Assembly (NCBI GenBank): GCA_009692155.1
Contig: SHZW01000016.1
Span: forward strand, 1 to 53,323
DNA: 53,323 bases
DNA from: Nitrospiraceae bacterium
GTDB taxonomy: Bacteria > Nitrospirota > Nitrospiria > Nitrospirales > Nitrospiraceae
Reading direction: 5' to 3'
The position numbers were made by a program, and so were the translations under genes. The stretch's first letter is position 1, and the number at the start of each line of letters is the position of its first letter. The notes beneath the pieces were generated by a model. That model worked only from the letters and a program-made list of their open reading frames with translations, ran no database searches and was not told where the DNA came from. Below are positions 41,440 to 50,812 of this stretch, piece after piece.

Positions 41440-43553
41440 CAGCCGCCGGACGATTCCTTTGCGGCACCGACCTGAGGAGGCGCCATGGCCTCCTTGCGGC
41501 TGAGGCGGATCTTGCCCTGCCGGTCGACTTCCATCACCTTCACCATGATCTGCTGGCCTTCCTGCACCTCGTCGGCCACGGACTGGACCCGGTGATGGGC
41601 GAGCTGGGAGATATGCACCAGGCCGTCCGTCCCCGGCAGGATCTCGACGAAAGCGCCGAAGTCCATGATCTTGCGGACCGTGCCCGTATAGATCTTGCCG
41701 ATTTCGACTTCTTCGATGATGCTGTTGATCCGGTCGATCGCCTTTTGGGCCGACGCTTCATCCACCGCGGCGACCGAGACGATCCCGGTGTCCTCCACGT
41801 TGATCTTCACGCCGCAGTCGGCAATGATCCCGCGGATCGTCTTGCCGCCCGGGCCGATGATCTCGCGGATCTTGTCCTGCTTGATTTTCAGCGTGAAGAT
41901 GCGCGGCGCATAGGGCGAGAGCTGCGTGCGCGGCACCGTCAGCGCCTTCGCCATCGCCTCGAGGATGTGCAGGCGACCCTTGCGCGCCTGCTCCAGCGCG
42001 TCCTTCATCAGCGCCGCCGTGATGCCGGCGATCTTGATGTCCATCTGCAGCGCCGTGACGCCGTTCTTGGTGCCGGTCACCTTGAAATCCATGTCGCCCA
42101 GGTGATCTTCCAGGCCCAGAATATCGGAGAGGATCGACACGCGATTCCCTTCCTTGATCAGGCCCATCGCAATCCCCGCCACCGACTCCCTGATCGGCAC
42201 GCCCGCGTCCATCATGGCCAGCGATCCGCCGCAGACCGTCGCCATCGAGGACGAGCCGTTGGACTCGAGAATGTCCGAGACCAGCCGCAGCGTGTAGGGA
42301 AACTTTTCCTTGTCCGGAATCACCGGCTTGAGCGCGCGCTCGGCCAGCGCTCCGTGTCCCACCTCGCGGCGGCCCGGCGAGCGCAGGGGCCGCGCCTCAC
42401 CGACGCTGAACGGCGGGAAATTATAATGGAGCATGAACGTCCGGTAGTACTCGCCTTCCAGCGCGTCGATGCGCTGCTCGTCGTCCGAGGTCCCCAGCGT
42501 CACCACGGCCAGGCTCTGGGTCTCGCCGCGCGTGAACAGCGCCGACCCGTGCGTCCGCGGCAACACGCCGACTTCGCAGGTGATCGGGCGGATGTCGGCC
42601 GGCCCGCGGCCGTCCGCGCGTGAGCCATTTTCCAGGATCATGTTGCGGACTTCGGTGTACTCCAGCGAGTGGAAGATCAGCTTGACGTGCCGCTCGCGGT
42701 TCGGATCGTCGGATTTCAGCTTCTCCACCGCCCCTTTCCTGATCTCATCCAGTTTCTCCTGGCGGGCCGACTTGTTCGGAATGAAGATCGCCTCACGGAT
42801 CGGCTTGGCCACGAGGTCGCGCACCTGTTTCTTCAGTCCCTCGTCGATATGCTCTTCGGGAACGGTCCGCTTTGTCTTGCCGACCTTGGCCTGCAGCTCC
42901 AGAATCTTGGCCACGATCCGCTTGATCTCGGCATGGGCCGCTTCGATCGCCCCGAGCATCACCGCCTCGGACTGCTCGTTGGCCCCGCCCTCGACCATCA
43001 TCACGGCGTCAGCCGTGCCGGCCACGACGAGATTCAGATCGCTCTTTTCCAGCGTCGCCAGATCGGGATTGATCACGAATTGGCCGTCCACGCGGCCGAC
43101 TTTGACCCCGGCCACCGGCCCCAGAAAGGGAATGTTCGACACGGACAGGGCGGCCGACGCCGCCGTGATACCGATGACATCCGACGTCCCGGTCTGATCG
43201 GCGGACAACACCGCCGCGATGACCTGTGTTTCGAAATGATAGTTCTCGGAAAACAGCGGCCGGATCGGCCGGTCGATCAGCCGGCTGGTGAGCACTTCCT
43301 TCTCCGACGGCCGCCCTTCTCGCTTGAAATAGCCGCCCGGAATCTTGCCGGCGGCATAGGCCTTCTCCTGGTAATCGCAGGTGAGCGGCAGGAAATCCAC
43401 ACCCGGCTTCGCCGTCTGGGACGCGACGGCCGTCGCCAGGACAACCGTATCCCCGTAGGACGCCAGCACCGCGCCGTCGGCCTGCCGTGCCAGACGACCG
43501 GTTTCGAGCCGGAGTATTTTCCCGGCTATCTCAATCTCAACCACATGTGCCAT
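41439..43553 (-). CDS. pnp: Polyribonucleotide nucleotidyltransferase
   Basis: 704 residues and complete: two RNase PH domains (LTCDYQEKAYAAGKIPGGYF, then GSALFTRGETQSLAVVTLG and SNGSSSMATVCGGSLAMMDAG), a KH domain (IREIIGPGGKTIRGI) and an S1 domain (GTVRKIMDFGAFVEILPG). It degrades RNA 3'-5' by phosphorolysis in the degradosome. The gap to rpsO carries a long hairpin that may serve for autoregulation by RNase III. Confidence 0.97.
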   Translation of the reverse strand: MAHVVEIEIAGKILRLETGRLARQADGAVLASYGDTVVLATAVASQTAKPGVDFLPLTCDYQEKAYAAGKIPGGYFKREGRPSEKEVLTSRLIDRPIRPLFSENYHFETQVIAAVLSADQTGTSDVIGITAASAALSVSNIPFLGPVAGVKVGRVDGQFVINPDLATLEKSDLNLVVAGTADAVMMVEGGANEQSEAVMLGAIEAAHAEIKRIVAKILELQAKVGKTKRTVPEEHIDEGLKKQVRDLVAKPIREAIFIPNKSARQEKLDEIRKGAVEKLKSDDPNRERHVKLIFHSLEYTEVRNMILENGSRADGRGPADIRPITCEVGVLPRTHGSALFTRGETQSLAVVTLGTSDDEQRIDALEGEYYRTFMLHYNFPPFSVGEARPLRSPGRREVGHGALAERALKPVIPDKEKFPYTLRLVSDILESNGSSSMATVCGGSLAMMDAGVPIRESVAGIAMGLIKEGNRVSILSDILGLEDHLGDMDFKVTGTKNGVTALQMDIKIAGITAALMKDALEQARKGRLHILEAMAKALTVPRTQLSPYAPRIFTLKIKQDKIREIIGPGGKTIRGIIADCGVKINVEDTGIVSVAAVDEASAQKAIDRINSIIEEVEIGKIYTGTVRKIMDFGAFVEILPGTDGLVHISQLAHHRVQSVADEVQEGQQIMVKVMEVDRQGKIRLSRKEAMAPPQVGAAKESSGG

Positions 43554-43578
43554 GACCTCTGTCTCCTCTTGCTTTCTA

Positions 43579-43638
43579 CTCCACAGATGCCCACAGATAT
43601 AGACTCGCGCGCGAGCCTATGTCCGTGTTCACCTGTGG
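43579..43638. repeat. Hairpin in the rpsO-pnp gap (CCACAGATG words)
   Basis: CTCCACAGATG and CCCACAGATATAG (43579-43602) face the inverted CTATGTCCGTG and TTCACCTGTGG (43617-43638) around a self-complementary CTCGCGCGCGAG centre. The imperfect stem is about 28 bp. It resembles word-repeat hairpins of the CACAGATGAACACAGATG type, and its position corresponds to the RNase III site of the Escherichia coli rpsO-pnp transcript. Confidence 0.75.
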
Positions 43639-43689
43639 AAGCAGCCCGATGATCGCGCCGGCGTTGCACGCCAGCGCGTGGGTGGTGAA

Positions 43690-43959
43690 CTACTTCCTGA
43701 TGCCCAACCGCTCCAGAACGGCCTTATACCGGCTCACATCGATCCGCTGCAGGTAATTCAGCAGCCGGCGACGGCGCCCGACCAGTTCCAGCAGCCCGCG
43801 CCGCGAGTGGTGATCCTTCTTATGCAGCTTGAAGTGCTCCGTCAAATAGATGATCCGGTTGGTCAACACCGCGATCTGCACTTCCGGCGACCCGCTGTCG
43901 CTGTCATGCCGGCGGTATTGCCGGATCACGCCCGTCTTTGCTTCCTTTGTTAACGCCAT
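43690..43959 (-). CDS. rpsO: Small ribosomal subunit protein uS15
   Basis: 89 residues. [16 protein letters not shown] in the form [36 protein letters not shown] and [19 protein letters not shown] are the S15 signature. It binds 16S rRNA at the platform junction. AAGGAGAAGAG lies just before the ATG, and truB ends 30 bp upstream. Confidence 0.98.
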   Translation of the reverse strand: MALTKEAKTGVIRQYRRHDSDSGSPEVQIAVLTNRIIYLTEHFKLHKKDHHSRRGLLELVGRRRRLLNYLQRIDVSRYKAVLERLGIRK

Positions 43960-43989
43960 CCCTCTTCTCCTTCCTTGAACTGTTTCCTC

Positions 43990-44973
43990 TTACCGACTGA
44001 CTGTATCCACATCGACCAGAACTTTGTCGATTGCGATGCCCGGCACCATGTCGCTCCCCGCCGGCCCGGCCGACATGTTTCCCACGGCCAGCAGGCGCCC
44101 GGAGGCATCCTTCACCCGCACCATCGCCGGCGCTCCGTGATGGGCCGATGCCCACCGTCCGGCACCGGCCGGGACAGCCGCACCATGTCGCACGCGCTCG
44201 GCTGTTTGCCCGTCCACGATGACGGCGGGCATCATTTCAAGTGCGGCGTCCAGCAACAGCACGTCATCTGCCAGCCGCCCGGTGAGCACGCGCGCGCCGA
44301 CTTCATCCAGCGTGAGCGCCCGCTCGACGGTCAGCGGTCCGACACGCGTCCGCTGCAACGACAGCAAATGCCCGCCGACGCCCAAAACCTCGCCGATATC
44401 GGCGCAGAGCGTCCGCACGTAGGTGCCCTTGGAGCAGCGGACTCGAAGTGTGACGTCCGGGCCGGTAATCCCAAGCACGTCCAGCTCATGAATCTCCACC
44501 GTGCGCGAGTCCCGCTCGACTGTTTTGCCTGCCCGCGCCGACTTGTAGAGCGGCGTGCCGGCCACTTTCACCGCGGAATACATCGGCGGCATCTGAGTAA
44601 TCCGCCCCCGAAACGGCACGATCGCGGCCCTGATCTTCTCCTCCGCGAGCCCGTCAAGCGAACGCGTCGCCAGCACGGTGCCGGTCGCATCCTGTGTATC
44701 CGTGGTCTGGCCCAGGCGCAGGACCGCGCGGTATTCCTTGTCCCATTCCAAGAGGTATTCGGCAATGCGCGTGCCGCGTCCCACCAGAATCGGCAGCACA
44801 CCGGTCGCCGCAGGATCGAGCGTCCCCGCGTGGCCGACCTTCGGTCCCTTCAAGAGTCCGCGCACTTTGGCGACCACATCGTGCGAGGTCCAGCCGGCCG
44901 GCTTGTTGACGTTCACAATGCCGTCGCCGATGGCGATTCCATGCGCCACTGCTGTCTCCGCTGCCGTCGTCAT
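43990..44973 (-). CDS. truB: tRNA pseudouridine(55) synthase
   Basis: 327 residues from ATG 44973; the open frame to 45087 only overlaps rbfA and is rejected. GIVNVNKPAGWTSHDVVAKV, KVGHAGTLDPAATGVLPI, with the catalytic Asp, and LRVRCSKGTYVRTLCADIG are TruB motifs. It makes the universal pseudouridine of the T-loop. The order rbfA-truB-rpsO-pnp is the widely conserved one. Confidence 0.95.
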   Translation of the reverse strand: MTTAAETAVAHGIAIGDGIVNVNKPAGWTSHDVVAKVRGLLKGPKVGHAGTLDPAATGVLPILVGRGTRIAEYLLEWDKEYRAVLRLGQTTDTQDATGTVLATRSLDGLAEEKIRAAIVPFRGRITQMPPMYSAVKVAGTPLYKSARAGKTVERDSRTVEIHELDVLGITGPDVTLRVRCSKGTYVRTLCADIGEVLGVGGHLLSLQRTRVGPLTVERALTLDEVGARVLTGRLADDVLLLDAALEMMPAVIVDGQTAERVRHGAAVPAGAGRWASAHHGAPAMVRVKDASGRLLAVGNMSAGPAGSDMVPGIAIDKVLVDVDTVSR

Positions 44974-44983
44974 ATCAATTCTT

Positions 44984-45397
44984 TCACTGGTCTTCTCCGG
45001 CCTTCGCCTGCGTCGTGGATTCGTCAGGATTCGATTCCTTCTGCCGTTCCTCGTCGAGATGGTCGAGGATGGACAGGAGCCGGTCACCGCGCGGGCCGCT
45101 GACGTCCTTCTGAAAGACGATCTCTGGCGTATAGCGCAGGTTCAGCCGGTGTCCCAGTTCGGACCGGATGAACCCCTTGGCCTTGTCCAATCCCGCCAGG
45201 GCCAGGCACTCATGTTCGGCGTCGAGCAGGGTCGTCACGAAGACGCGTGCCAGCCGCAGATCGTTCGTGATCACCACGTCCGTGACCGTCACGGACGCCA
45301 CGCGGGGGTCCTTGGTCTTGCGCATGATGATGTCCGCCACTTCCATGCGAATCTGATCCGCCACCCTCGTCGCACGCGTATATGCTGTCTTGGCCAT
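44984..45397 (-). CDS. rbfA: 30S ribosome-binding factor RbfA
   Basis: 137 residues from ATG 45397. YTRATRVADQIRMEVADII, DPRVASVTVTDVVITNDLRL and LNLRYTPEIVFQKDVS define the KH-like RbfA fold. It assists late maturation of the 30S subunit. A hydrophilic tail of about 25 residues ends the protein. The gene lies 10 bp after DUF503. Confidence 0.93.
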   Translation of the reverse strand: MAKTAYTRATRVADQIRMEVADIIMRKTKDPRVASVTVTDVVITNDLRLARVFVTTLLDAEHECLALAGLDKAKGFIRSELGHRLNLRYTPEIVFQKDVSGPRGDRLLSILDHLDEERQKESNPDESTTQAKAGEDQ

Positions 45398-45407
45398 GGC
45401 TGCCGCC

Positions 45408-45689
45408 TCACAGCAGTTCAATGCGCGACTGCACAATCTCGACCATCGGAACCGACCGGACCTGATTCAGCACCTGATCCAGCACCTGGTTGACGTAGGC
45501 CGTCTCGTTGGCGACACAGGCGATGCCCAGCACCGCTTTCTGCCAAAGATCCTGCTCGTCCACCTCGGCTACCGAGACATTGAACTTATCCCGAAGCCTG
45601 TCTTTTAAGCTGCTCAACACCTGCCGCTTTGATTTCAGCGAATGCCCGTCCGGGATGAACAGCTCGACGGTGCAGACCCCGACGATCAT
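45408..45689 (-). CDS. DUF503 (YlxP-like) protein
   Basis: 93 residues. MIVGVCTVELFIPDGHSLKS, KRQVLSSLKDRLRDKFNVSV and AEVDEQDLWQKAVLGIACVA match the DUF503/YlxP family, small proteins found between infB and rbfA in many bacteria and suspected to take part in ribosome assembly. The context here is the same. A 130-bp palindromic repeat separates it from infB. Confidence 0.9.
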   Translation of the reverse strand: MIVGVCTVELFIPDGHSLKSKRQVLSSLKDRLRDKFNVSVAEVDEQDLWQKAVLGIACVANETAYVNQVLDQVLNQVRSVPMVEIVQSRIELL

Positions 45690-45696
45690 CGCACGC

Positions 45697-45825
45697 CTAG
45701 CAGGATGCTGAAAAAGGCCGCCAGCTTTGTTCTCGCATCGTTCGGTCGCTCAACGTACACTAAAAAGTACGCTTCGCTCCCTCACTCGCTGCGGCCGCGC
45801 TGAACGGCCTTTTTGCCCATCCTGC
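45697..45825. repeat. 130-bp palindromic MITE-like repeat, copy 2
   Basis: Starts with CTAGCAGGATGCTGAAAAAG and ends with CCTTTTTGCCCATCCTGC, in the opposite orientation to the copy at 2169-2298. Internal blocks shared with copy 1 include GTTCTCGCATCG, AGTACG, CTCGCTGCGG and GCTGAAC. It lies between infB and DUF503 within an otherwise tight operon. Confidence 0.82.
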
Positions 45826-45866
45826 AAAACCGCTCTTCGGAACGGTCAAATCGTTCTCGCCGAGCG

Positions 45867-48440
45867 CTACAGTTTCGTGGCGATTTTATCCACGGCAAAC
45901 ACTTCCAGCACATCGCCGACTTTGATGTCGTTGAAATTCTCGACGCTCATGCCGCACTCGTAGCCTTGCTGCACTTCCTTCACATCGTCCTTGAAGCGGC
46001 GCAACGAGCCCATCTTGCCTTGATAGACCGACACATTGTCACGCAGCACCCGCACGTTGGCGCCGGAGCGTTGAATGGTTCCGTCCGTGACATAGCAACC
46101 GGCGATGACGCCGGCTTTCGGGATCGTGAACACCTGGCGGACTTCCAGGCGGCCCAGCACGCGCTCCTTCAGCGTCGGCTCCAGCAGCCCTTCCATCGCC
46201 GCCCGAATATCCTCGATCGCCTTGTAAATAATGGTATAGAGCCGGACGTCGATGCCGTCCTTCTCCGCGAGCGCGGCAGCTTTCGGCTCCGGCCTGATGT
46301 TGAATCCGATGACGATGGCGCGCGAGGCCGTGGCCAGCATGATGTCCGTTTCGGTGATCGCGCCGACCCCCGAGTGAATCACGCGCAACTTGACCGCGTC
46401 GGTCGAGAGTTTTTCGACCGCACTGCCCAGCGCCTCCGCCGAGCCCTGCACGTCGGCCTTGATCACCACGGCCAGTTCCTTGACAGCGCCTTCCTTGATC
46501 CGCGCGAAGAGATCGTCGAGCGTGACTTTCCCAGGGCCGGCGTTGATGTCGGCCGCGCGCTGTTTTTGCGCGCGCGTGTCGGCGATTTCGCGCGCGACGC
46601 GCTCATCCTTGACCACGACGAACACATCACCCGCTCCCGGCACGCCCGGCAAGCCGATCACCTCGACAGGAACCGAGGGGCCCGCTTCTTTCACCTTCTC
46701 GCCGCGATCGTTGTTCAGCGCGCGCACGCGCCCGCTGAACGTGCCGACGACGAAGGCATCGCCGATCCGCAGTGTCCCGCCCTGCACCAGGATGGTCGCC
46801 ACCGGACCGCGGCCGCGGTCCAGCCTGGCTTCGATCACGGTGCCCTTGGCCAGGCGCGTCGGGTCAGCCTTGAACTCCAACACGTCCGCCTGGAGGAGAA
46901 TCATCTCGAGCAGGGTCTCGATCCCGGTCTTCTGCTTGGCTGACACTTCCACAAAGATCGTCTGCCCTCCCCATGCCTCCGGAATCAACTGATGCTCGGC
47001 CAGCGCGTTTTTCACGCGGTCCGAGTTGGCGCCGGGCTTGTCGATCTTGTTGATGGCCACGATGATCGGCACGCCGGCCGCAGTGGCATGGTGGATCGCC
47101 TCGACCGTTTGCGGCATCACGCCGTCGTCCGCCGCCACGACGAGCACCACGAGATCGGTGATTTTGGCCCCGCGGGACCGCATGGACGTGAACGCTTCGT
47201 GGCCGGGCGTATCCAGAAAGGTCACCTGCTTGCCGTGCACCGCCACCGTATAGGCACCGATATGCTGCGTGATCCCGCCCGCTTCGCCTTCGGCCACTTT
47301 CGTCTGCCGGATGGCATCCAGGAGCGAGGTCTTGCCGTGGTCCACGTGACCCATGATCGTCACGACCGGCGGACGCGGCTGCATCGCCCCGCCCTCTTCA
47401 GCGTCGGCGGGCTCGTCGAACAGCGCGTCGCCCTGCCTCTCGACGACGACCTCGGTCTTGACGCCGAAACTCTCGGCGATCAATTGCGCAGCGTCCAGAT
47501 TCAATGGTTGATTCAGCGTCAGCATCTGGCCGGTATCCATGAGCTTGCGCATCACGTCGGCCGGCCGTTGCCCGACCAGTTCGGAAAATTCCTTCACAGT
47601 GAGGCCGGCTGTCAGCTTGATGGCTTTCTGGCGGGGCTTGGTGATTTCCGTGACGGTCGATGCCTGTTGATGGCGGGAGCGATCCTCGCGGCGGTGGACG
47701 GGAATCGCTCTTAGATCTTGCCAGCGGGCGGCATCTTCGCGGAAGCGCAGATCGTCCTCATCTTTGACGCGGCCGGTTTTCTTCGTCTTCTTGAGTAGTT
47801 TGTCTTTCAGTCCCGCCTCGCCGGCCGGCTGGCCAAAATCAATCTTTTTGCGCGCGCCCGGCGCACCCATCGTACTTGGGGCCAGCCCAGGAGCAGCGGT
47901 TGCCGTGGCGGTCGTCGCGACAACCGGCGGCCCACCCACGCCCGAAGCCGGTTCGTGTACGGGAGTTGCCGTACTGACTGCCGGGGGATGTCCGGAGAGA
48001 GACAGCGGCGCATGCGCAGATTCGGCTGCCGGCGCGGCAACAGCGGCGCTGTCATGCATCGGACCTGCGGGATGAATCGGCGTCATCGGCAAAAGCGCCG
48101 CCGCGCTCTCGTACGTCGCTTCGTCCTCTTTTTTCTTCTTAAACAGCAGCCGTTTCTTGTCGGCTTTGGGAGATTCTTCGGCAGGAGTGGATTTGGCCGC
48201 GGTTTCTTTCCTGGTTGTCGTGTCTTTCCTGACCAACGCCTTGCCGGCTTCCGCCTTGGCGGGGGTCTTCGAGGCTGGCGTGCCCTTGTCGAGCTTGGCG
48301 AGCACGGTCCGGACGGCATCGTCGTCCAGCGTGCTGCTATGCGACTTGGCGGCAATGCCGAGCCGTTTGAGTTCGGCGAGCAATTCCTTGCTCTCCATCC
48401 CCAGCTTTTTGGCCAGATCGTGAACCCGTTCGCCTGACAT
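45867..48440 (-). CDS. infB: Translation initiation factor IF-2
   Basis: 857 residues. The N-terminal IF2_N segment ([20 protein letters not shown]), a long Ala/Pro/Lys-rich linker (about 55-290), then the GTPase domain with [18 protein letters not shown] (G1), [15 protein letters not shown] (G3) and [13 protein letters not shown] (G4), and domains II-IV. It brings initiator tRNA to the 30S subunit. It follows nusA by 17 bp. Confidence 0.97.
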   Translation of the reverse strand: MSGERVHDLAKKLGMESKELLAELKRLGIAAKSHSSTLDDDAVRTVLAKLDKGTPASKTPAKAEAGKALVRKDTTTRKETAAKSTPAEESPKADKKRLLFKKKKEDEATYESAAALLPMTPIHPAGPMHDSAAVAAPAAESAHAPLSLSGHPPAVSTATPVHEPASGVGGPPVVATTATATAAPGLAPSTMGAPGARKKIDFGQPAGEAGLKDKLLKKTKKTGRVKDEDDLRFREDAARWQDLRAIPVHRREDRSRHQQASTVTEITKPRQKAIKLTAGLTVKEFSELVGQRPADVMRKLMDTGQMLTLNQPLNLDAAQLIAESFGVKTEVVVERQGDALFDEPADAEEGGAMQPRPPVVTIMGHVDHGKTSLLDAIRQTKVAEGEAGGITQHIGAYTVAVHGKQVTFLDTPGHEAFTSMRSRGAKITDLVVLVVAADDGVMPQTVEAIHHATAAGVPIIVAINKIDKPGANSDRVKNALAEHQLIPEAWGGQTIFVEVSAKQKTGIETLLEMILLQADVLEFKADPTRLAKGTVIEARLDRGRGPVATILVQGGTLRIGDAFVVGTFSGRVRALNNDRGEKVKEAGPSVPVEVIGLPGVPGAGDVFVVVKDERVAREIADTRAQKQRAADINAGPGKVTLDDLFARIKEGAVKELAVVIKADVQGSAEALGSAVEKLSTDAVKLRVIHSGVGAITETDIMLATASRAIVIGFNIRPEPKAAALAEKDGIDVRLYTIIYKAIEDIRAAMEGLLEPTLKERVLGRLEVRQVFTIPKAGVIAGCYVTDGTIQRSGANVRVLRDNVSVYQGKMGSLRRFKDDVKEVQQGYECGMSVENFNDIKVGDVLEVFAVDKIATKL

Positions 48441-48457
48441 GCGTCTTCCGATACTCC

Positions 48458-49633
48458 CTAGGCTTTCGACTCCGTGGCAGCCTGCTCGGCCTGCGCTTCC
48501 GCCTGTCGCTGCGCACGCGCCGCTTCTTCTTCCCGCTGCGCGTCGGCTTCCTCGGCCATCGCCGCCTTGATTTCCTTGTCCCGCTCGACTTTTTCTTTCT
48601 CGTACTCCGTTGCGCTGATGATGTCGATCTTCCAGCCGGTGAGCCGGGCGGCCAACCGGACGTTTTGCCCGTTCTTGCCGATGGCCAGCGACAACTGTGA
48701 ATCGGCTACGACCACGAGTGCCGACTTTTTCTCTTCGTCAATACCCACCTTCTCAATGCTGGCCGGATTCAGCGCCTCTGCGATGAAGACGCGCGGGTCG
48801 TTGGTCCAGGCAATGATGTCGATCTTTTCGCCGCGCAGTTCCCGCACCACCGCCTGCACGCGCGAGCCCTTGATGCCGACACAGGCACCCACCGGATCCA
48901 CCGCCTTATCGCGCGAGGAGACGGCGATCTTCGTCCGGTCACCCGGCTCACGGACCACGCCTTTGATCGACACGATCTTCTCGCCGACTTCGGGCACTTC
49001 AAGTTCGAACAGCTTGCTGACGAACTGCGGGTGCGACCGGGAGAGAATCACCTGGACGTCCTTCGGCGTCTTGCGCACTTCAAGCAGATAGGCCTTGACG
49101 CGATCGCCGCGGCGGTAGGTCTCGCGTAGAATCTGCTCCTGGATCGGCAGGATGGCTTCGGTTTTGCCGAGATCCACGATGTAGTTGCGCCGTTCCTGGC
49201 CGATGATGATGCCGTTGATCAGGTCGCCCTGGCGGGTCGAGTACTCCTTCTGCACCGCTTCCCATTCGGCTTCGCGGACTTTCTGGCAGATCACCTGCTT
49301 GGCAGTCTGCGCGGCGATCCGCCCGAGATCGTCCATTTCGATCAGGGAACCGATCTCGTCGCCCACTTCCGCGCCGTCGTCCACCTTGCGGGCTTCCAGG
49401 ATCGAGATTTCGGCCTTGGGGTTCGCGACCGTCTCGACGATGGTCTTCAGCGAGATCACCGACACATCGCCCGTCTTGGCGTCGATCTCGACTTTGACGT
49501 TTTCCCCCTGCCCGAAGCGTTTCTTCGCCGCCGCCAGGAGCGCCAACTCCACTGCACCGATGATGCGGGTCTTGTCGATGCCTTTCTCGCGGCCCAGTTG
49601 GTCGATCACTGCAATCAGCTCTTTACCGTTCAT
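48458..49633 (-). CDS. nusA: Transcription termination/antitermination factor NusA
   Basis: 391 residues. The N-terminal RNA-polymerase-binding domain ([20 protein letters not shown]), an S1 domain (about 130-200: [20 protein letters not shown]) and two KH domains ([38 protein letters not shown]) are present. The C-terminal end is a helical, acidic, Ala/Glu/Gln-rich tail with no AR repeats. The ATG overlaps the stop of a small frame that copies the beginning of this very gene. Confidence 0.96.
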   Translation of the reverse strand: MNGKELIAVIDQLGREKGIDKTRIIGAVELALLAAAKKRFGQGENVKVEIDAKTGDVSVISLKTIVETVANPKAEISILEARKVDDGAEVGDEIGSLIEMDDLGRIAAQTAKQVICQKVREAEWEAVQKEYSTRQGDLINGIIIGQERRNYIVDLGKTEAILPIQEQILRETYRRGDRVKAYLLEVRKTPKDVQVILSRSHPQFVSKLFELEVPEVGEKIVSIKGVVREPGDRTKIAVSSRDKAVDPVGACVGIKGSRVQAVVRELRGEKIDIIAWTNDPRVFIAEALNPASIEKVGIDEEKKSALVVVADSQLSLAIGKNGQNVRLAARLTGWKIDIISATEYEKEKVERDKEIKAAMAEEADAQREEEAARAQRQAEAQAEQAATESKA

Positions 49634-49770
49634 GATTCTGTCCCTCGCTCATTCGCACAAGCCCGAACACCATCCTGGTTGAAAGATTCGGTGCCGATGA
49701 TCCAGGCCTTGTCGATGCCCTTCTCCCGGTTCAATCGATCAAGCACTGCAATCAGTTCTTTGCCGTTCAT
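49630..49770 (-). CDS. Small coupled frame duplicating the NusA N-terminus
   Basis: 46 residues starting [20 protein letters not shown], which matches NusA residues 1-20 in most positions, then KAWIIGT, after which the similarity to NusA ends ([19 protein letters not shown]). At the DNA level about 78 bp plus the GCGAGG-containing ribosome-binding region are duplicated. Its stop overlaps the nusA start codon (ATGA). It is either a relic of a tandem duplication or a short leader frame whose translation is coupled to nusA. Confidence 0.65.
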   Translation of the reverse strand: MNGKELIAVLDRLNREKGIDKAWIIGTESFNQDGVRACANERGTES

Positions 49771-49815
49771 AGTCTCATTCCTCGCTTGCCAGGCTCTGTC
49801 GTCACTGTCATTTTC

Positions 49816-50331
49816 TTAAAACCTTACCTCGGGCCGCCCTTCCGCGATACTCTCCCACGCAATCTGCAGAATCTGCTCGGACCGTTTCTCCTCCACCGAC
49901 AGCGTCACGCCGTCGTCGCGCACCTCGCGCAGCATGCCGGCCACCCGCCACTGCCCGTTGATCGGGGTCCGGAGCTTGAGGTTGACCACGGTGCCGAGCG
50001 CGCGGTGATACTGCTCGCGACGCTTGAACGGCCGGTCGAGCCCCGGTGACGAAACTTCGAGCGTGTAGGCGTGCGGGATCGGGTCCTCGACGTCCAGCGC
50101 ATGGCTCAGCGAGACATGCACCTGCCCGCAATCTTCCAGGCTCACACCGCCCGGCTTGTCGAGGAAGACCCGCACCAGCGTCCGCTGGCCCTGTCCGACG
50201 CACTCGACATCCACGACATCCACACCGAGCGCGCGGGCGATCGGCGCTGCGATGGTTTGGACGCGTTCCGCAATGGACTGGGCCTCGCGCCTTCTGGCCG
50301 CTCCGGCCGGCCCTTGCGTGTTCCAGTCCAT
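49816..50331 (-). CDS. rimP: Ribosome maturation factor RimP
   Basis: 171 residues from ATG 50331; the frame is open to 50385 through a hairpin and that start is rejected. ALGVDVVDVECVGQGQRTLV, VSLEDCGQVHVSLSHALDVE and YTLEVSSPGLDRPFKRREQY are RimP signatures, followed by the SH3-like C-terminal domain. It helps 30S maturation and heads the rimP-nusA-infB operon. No convincing ribosome binding site is seen. Confidence 0.93.
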   Translation of the reverse strand: MDWNTQGPAGAARRREAQSIAERVQTIAAPIARALGVDVVDVECVGQGQRTLVRVFLDKPGGVSLEDCGQVHVSLSHALDVEDPIPHAYTLEVSSPGLDRPFKRREQYHRALGTVVNLKLRTPINGQWRVAGMLREVRDDGVTLSVEEKRSEQILQIAWESIAEGRPEVRF

Positions 50332-50344
50332 GTGTGCACCCGAC

Positions 50345-50376
50345 TCAAACAAAAAGTGGGCCTGAGGCCCACTTTC
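50345..50376 (-). terminator. Terminator-like hairpin upstream of rimP
   Basis: On the minus strand GTGGGCCT, CA, GGCCCAC followed by five Ts (stem 50373-50357). It lies 25 bp before the rimP ATG. It either ends transcription coming from the aminotransferase gene or a structured RNA, or attenuates the rimP-nusA-infB operon. Confidence 0.65.
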
Positions 50377-50812
50377 ACGAGGCACAACCTACCATGTTGG
50401 GTAAACGAAGGCAAGAGGAGAAAAGGGAAGGAACGAGCTGGCGGCTTGGTCTCCCTTCATGCTCGCGCAACACGCGGCCTCAGAAGGCCCTCGTTGGACG
50501 CGCGCAGTTGAAGGGAGACCAAGCCGCCGCGCGAAAGAGTAAACGGTTCCCGCTAAATAAAAATAGAAAAGCGACAGGCCGCTTGAAAATAAGGTGGCGA
50601 GGGCGAGCGGACTTTGCCGGAGAAGCGGGGCACCCACCGAGGCTTTAGCGGGCAGGAAAGCTGGAACTGACCAAGGCACCGCGGTCACCGACCGCGGCCG
50701 CGGGAATTCCAGAAGGGTTCCGCCCGCTAAGGCCCGGAAGGGTCGCTTTGAGAGGCGAGGACGCGAGCGCCTCGACACCCTGCTGACTTTCTTTCTTCCA
50801 ACACTTTTGTGC
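50377..50812. other. Long structured intergenic region, candidate non-coding RNA
   Basis: No credible gene in 436 bp. A perfect 20-bp inverted repeat GGCGGCTTGGTCTCCCTTCA (50440-50459 and 50509-50528) encloses 49 bp containing its own hairpin. Further on, TTAGCGGGC (about 50645-50653) faces GCCCGCTAA (50722-50730), enclosing nested CTGGAA/TTCCAG and CCGCGGT/ACCGCGG stems. CCCGCTAAA at about 50548-50556 is a rival partner for TTTAGCGGG. A last stem is GAGGCG/CGCCTC (50752-50773). With the terminator at 50345-50376 this would be a minus-strand RNA of about 450 nt. I found no RNase P, tmRNA or 6S RNA signature. Confidence 0.5.

Noticed and set aside
50390-50812. RNase P RNA, tmRNA or 6S RNA
   Set aside because: I looked for the conserved RNase P core (GAGGAAAGTCC), the tmRNA ends and CCA, and the 6S bubble, and found none on either strand.
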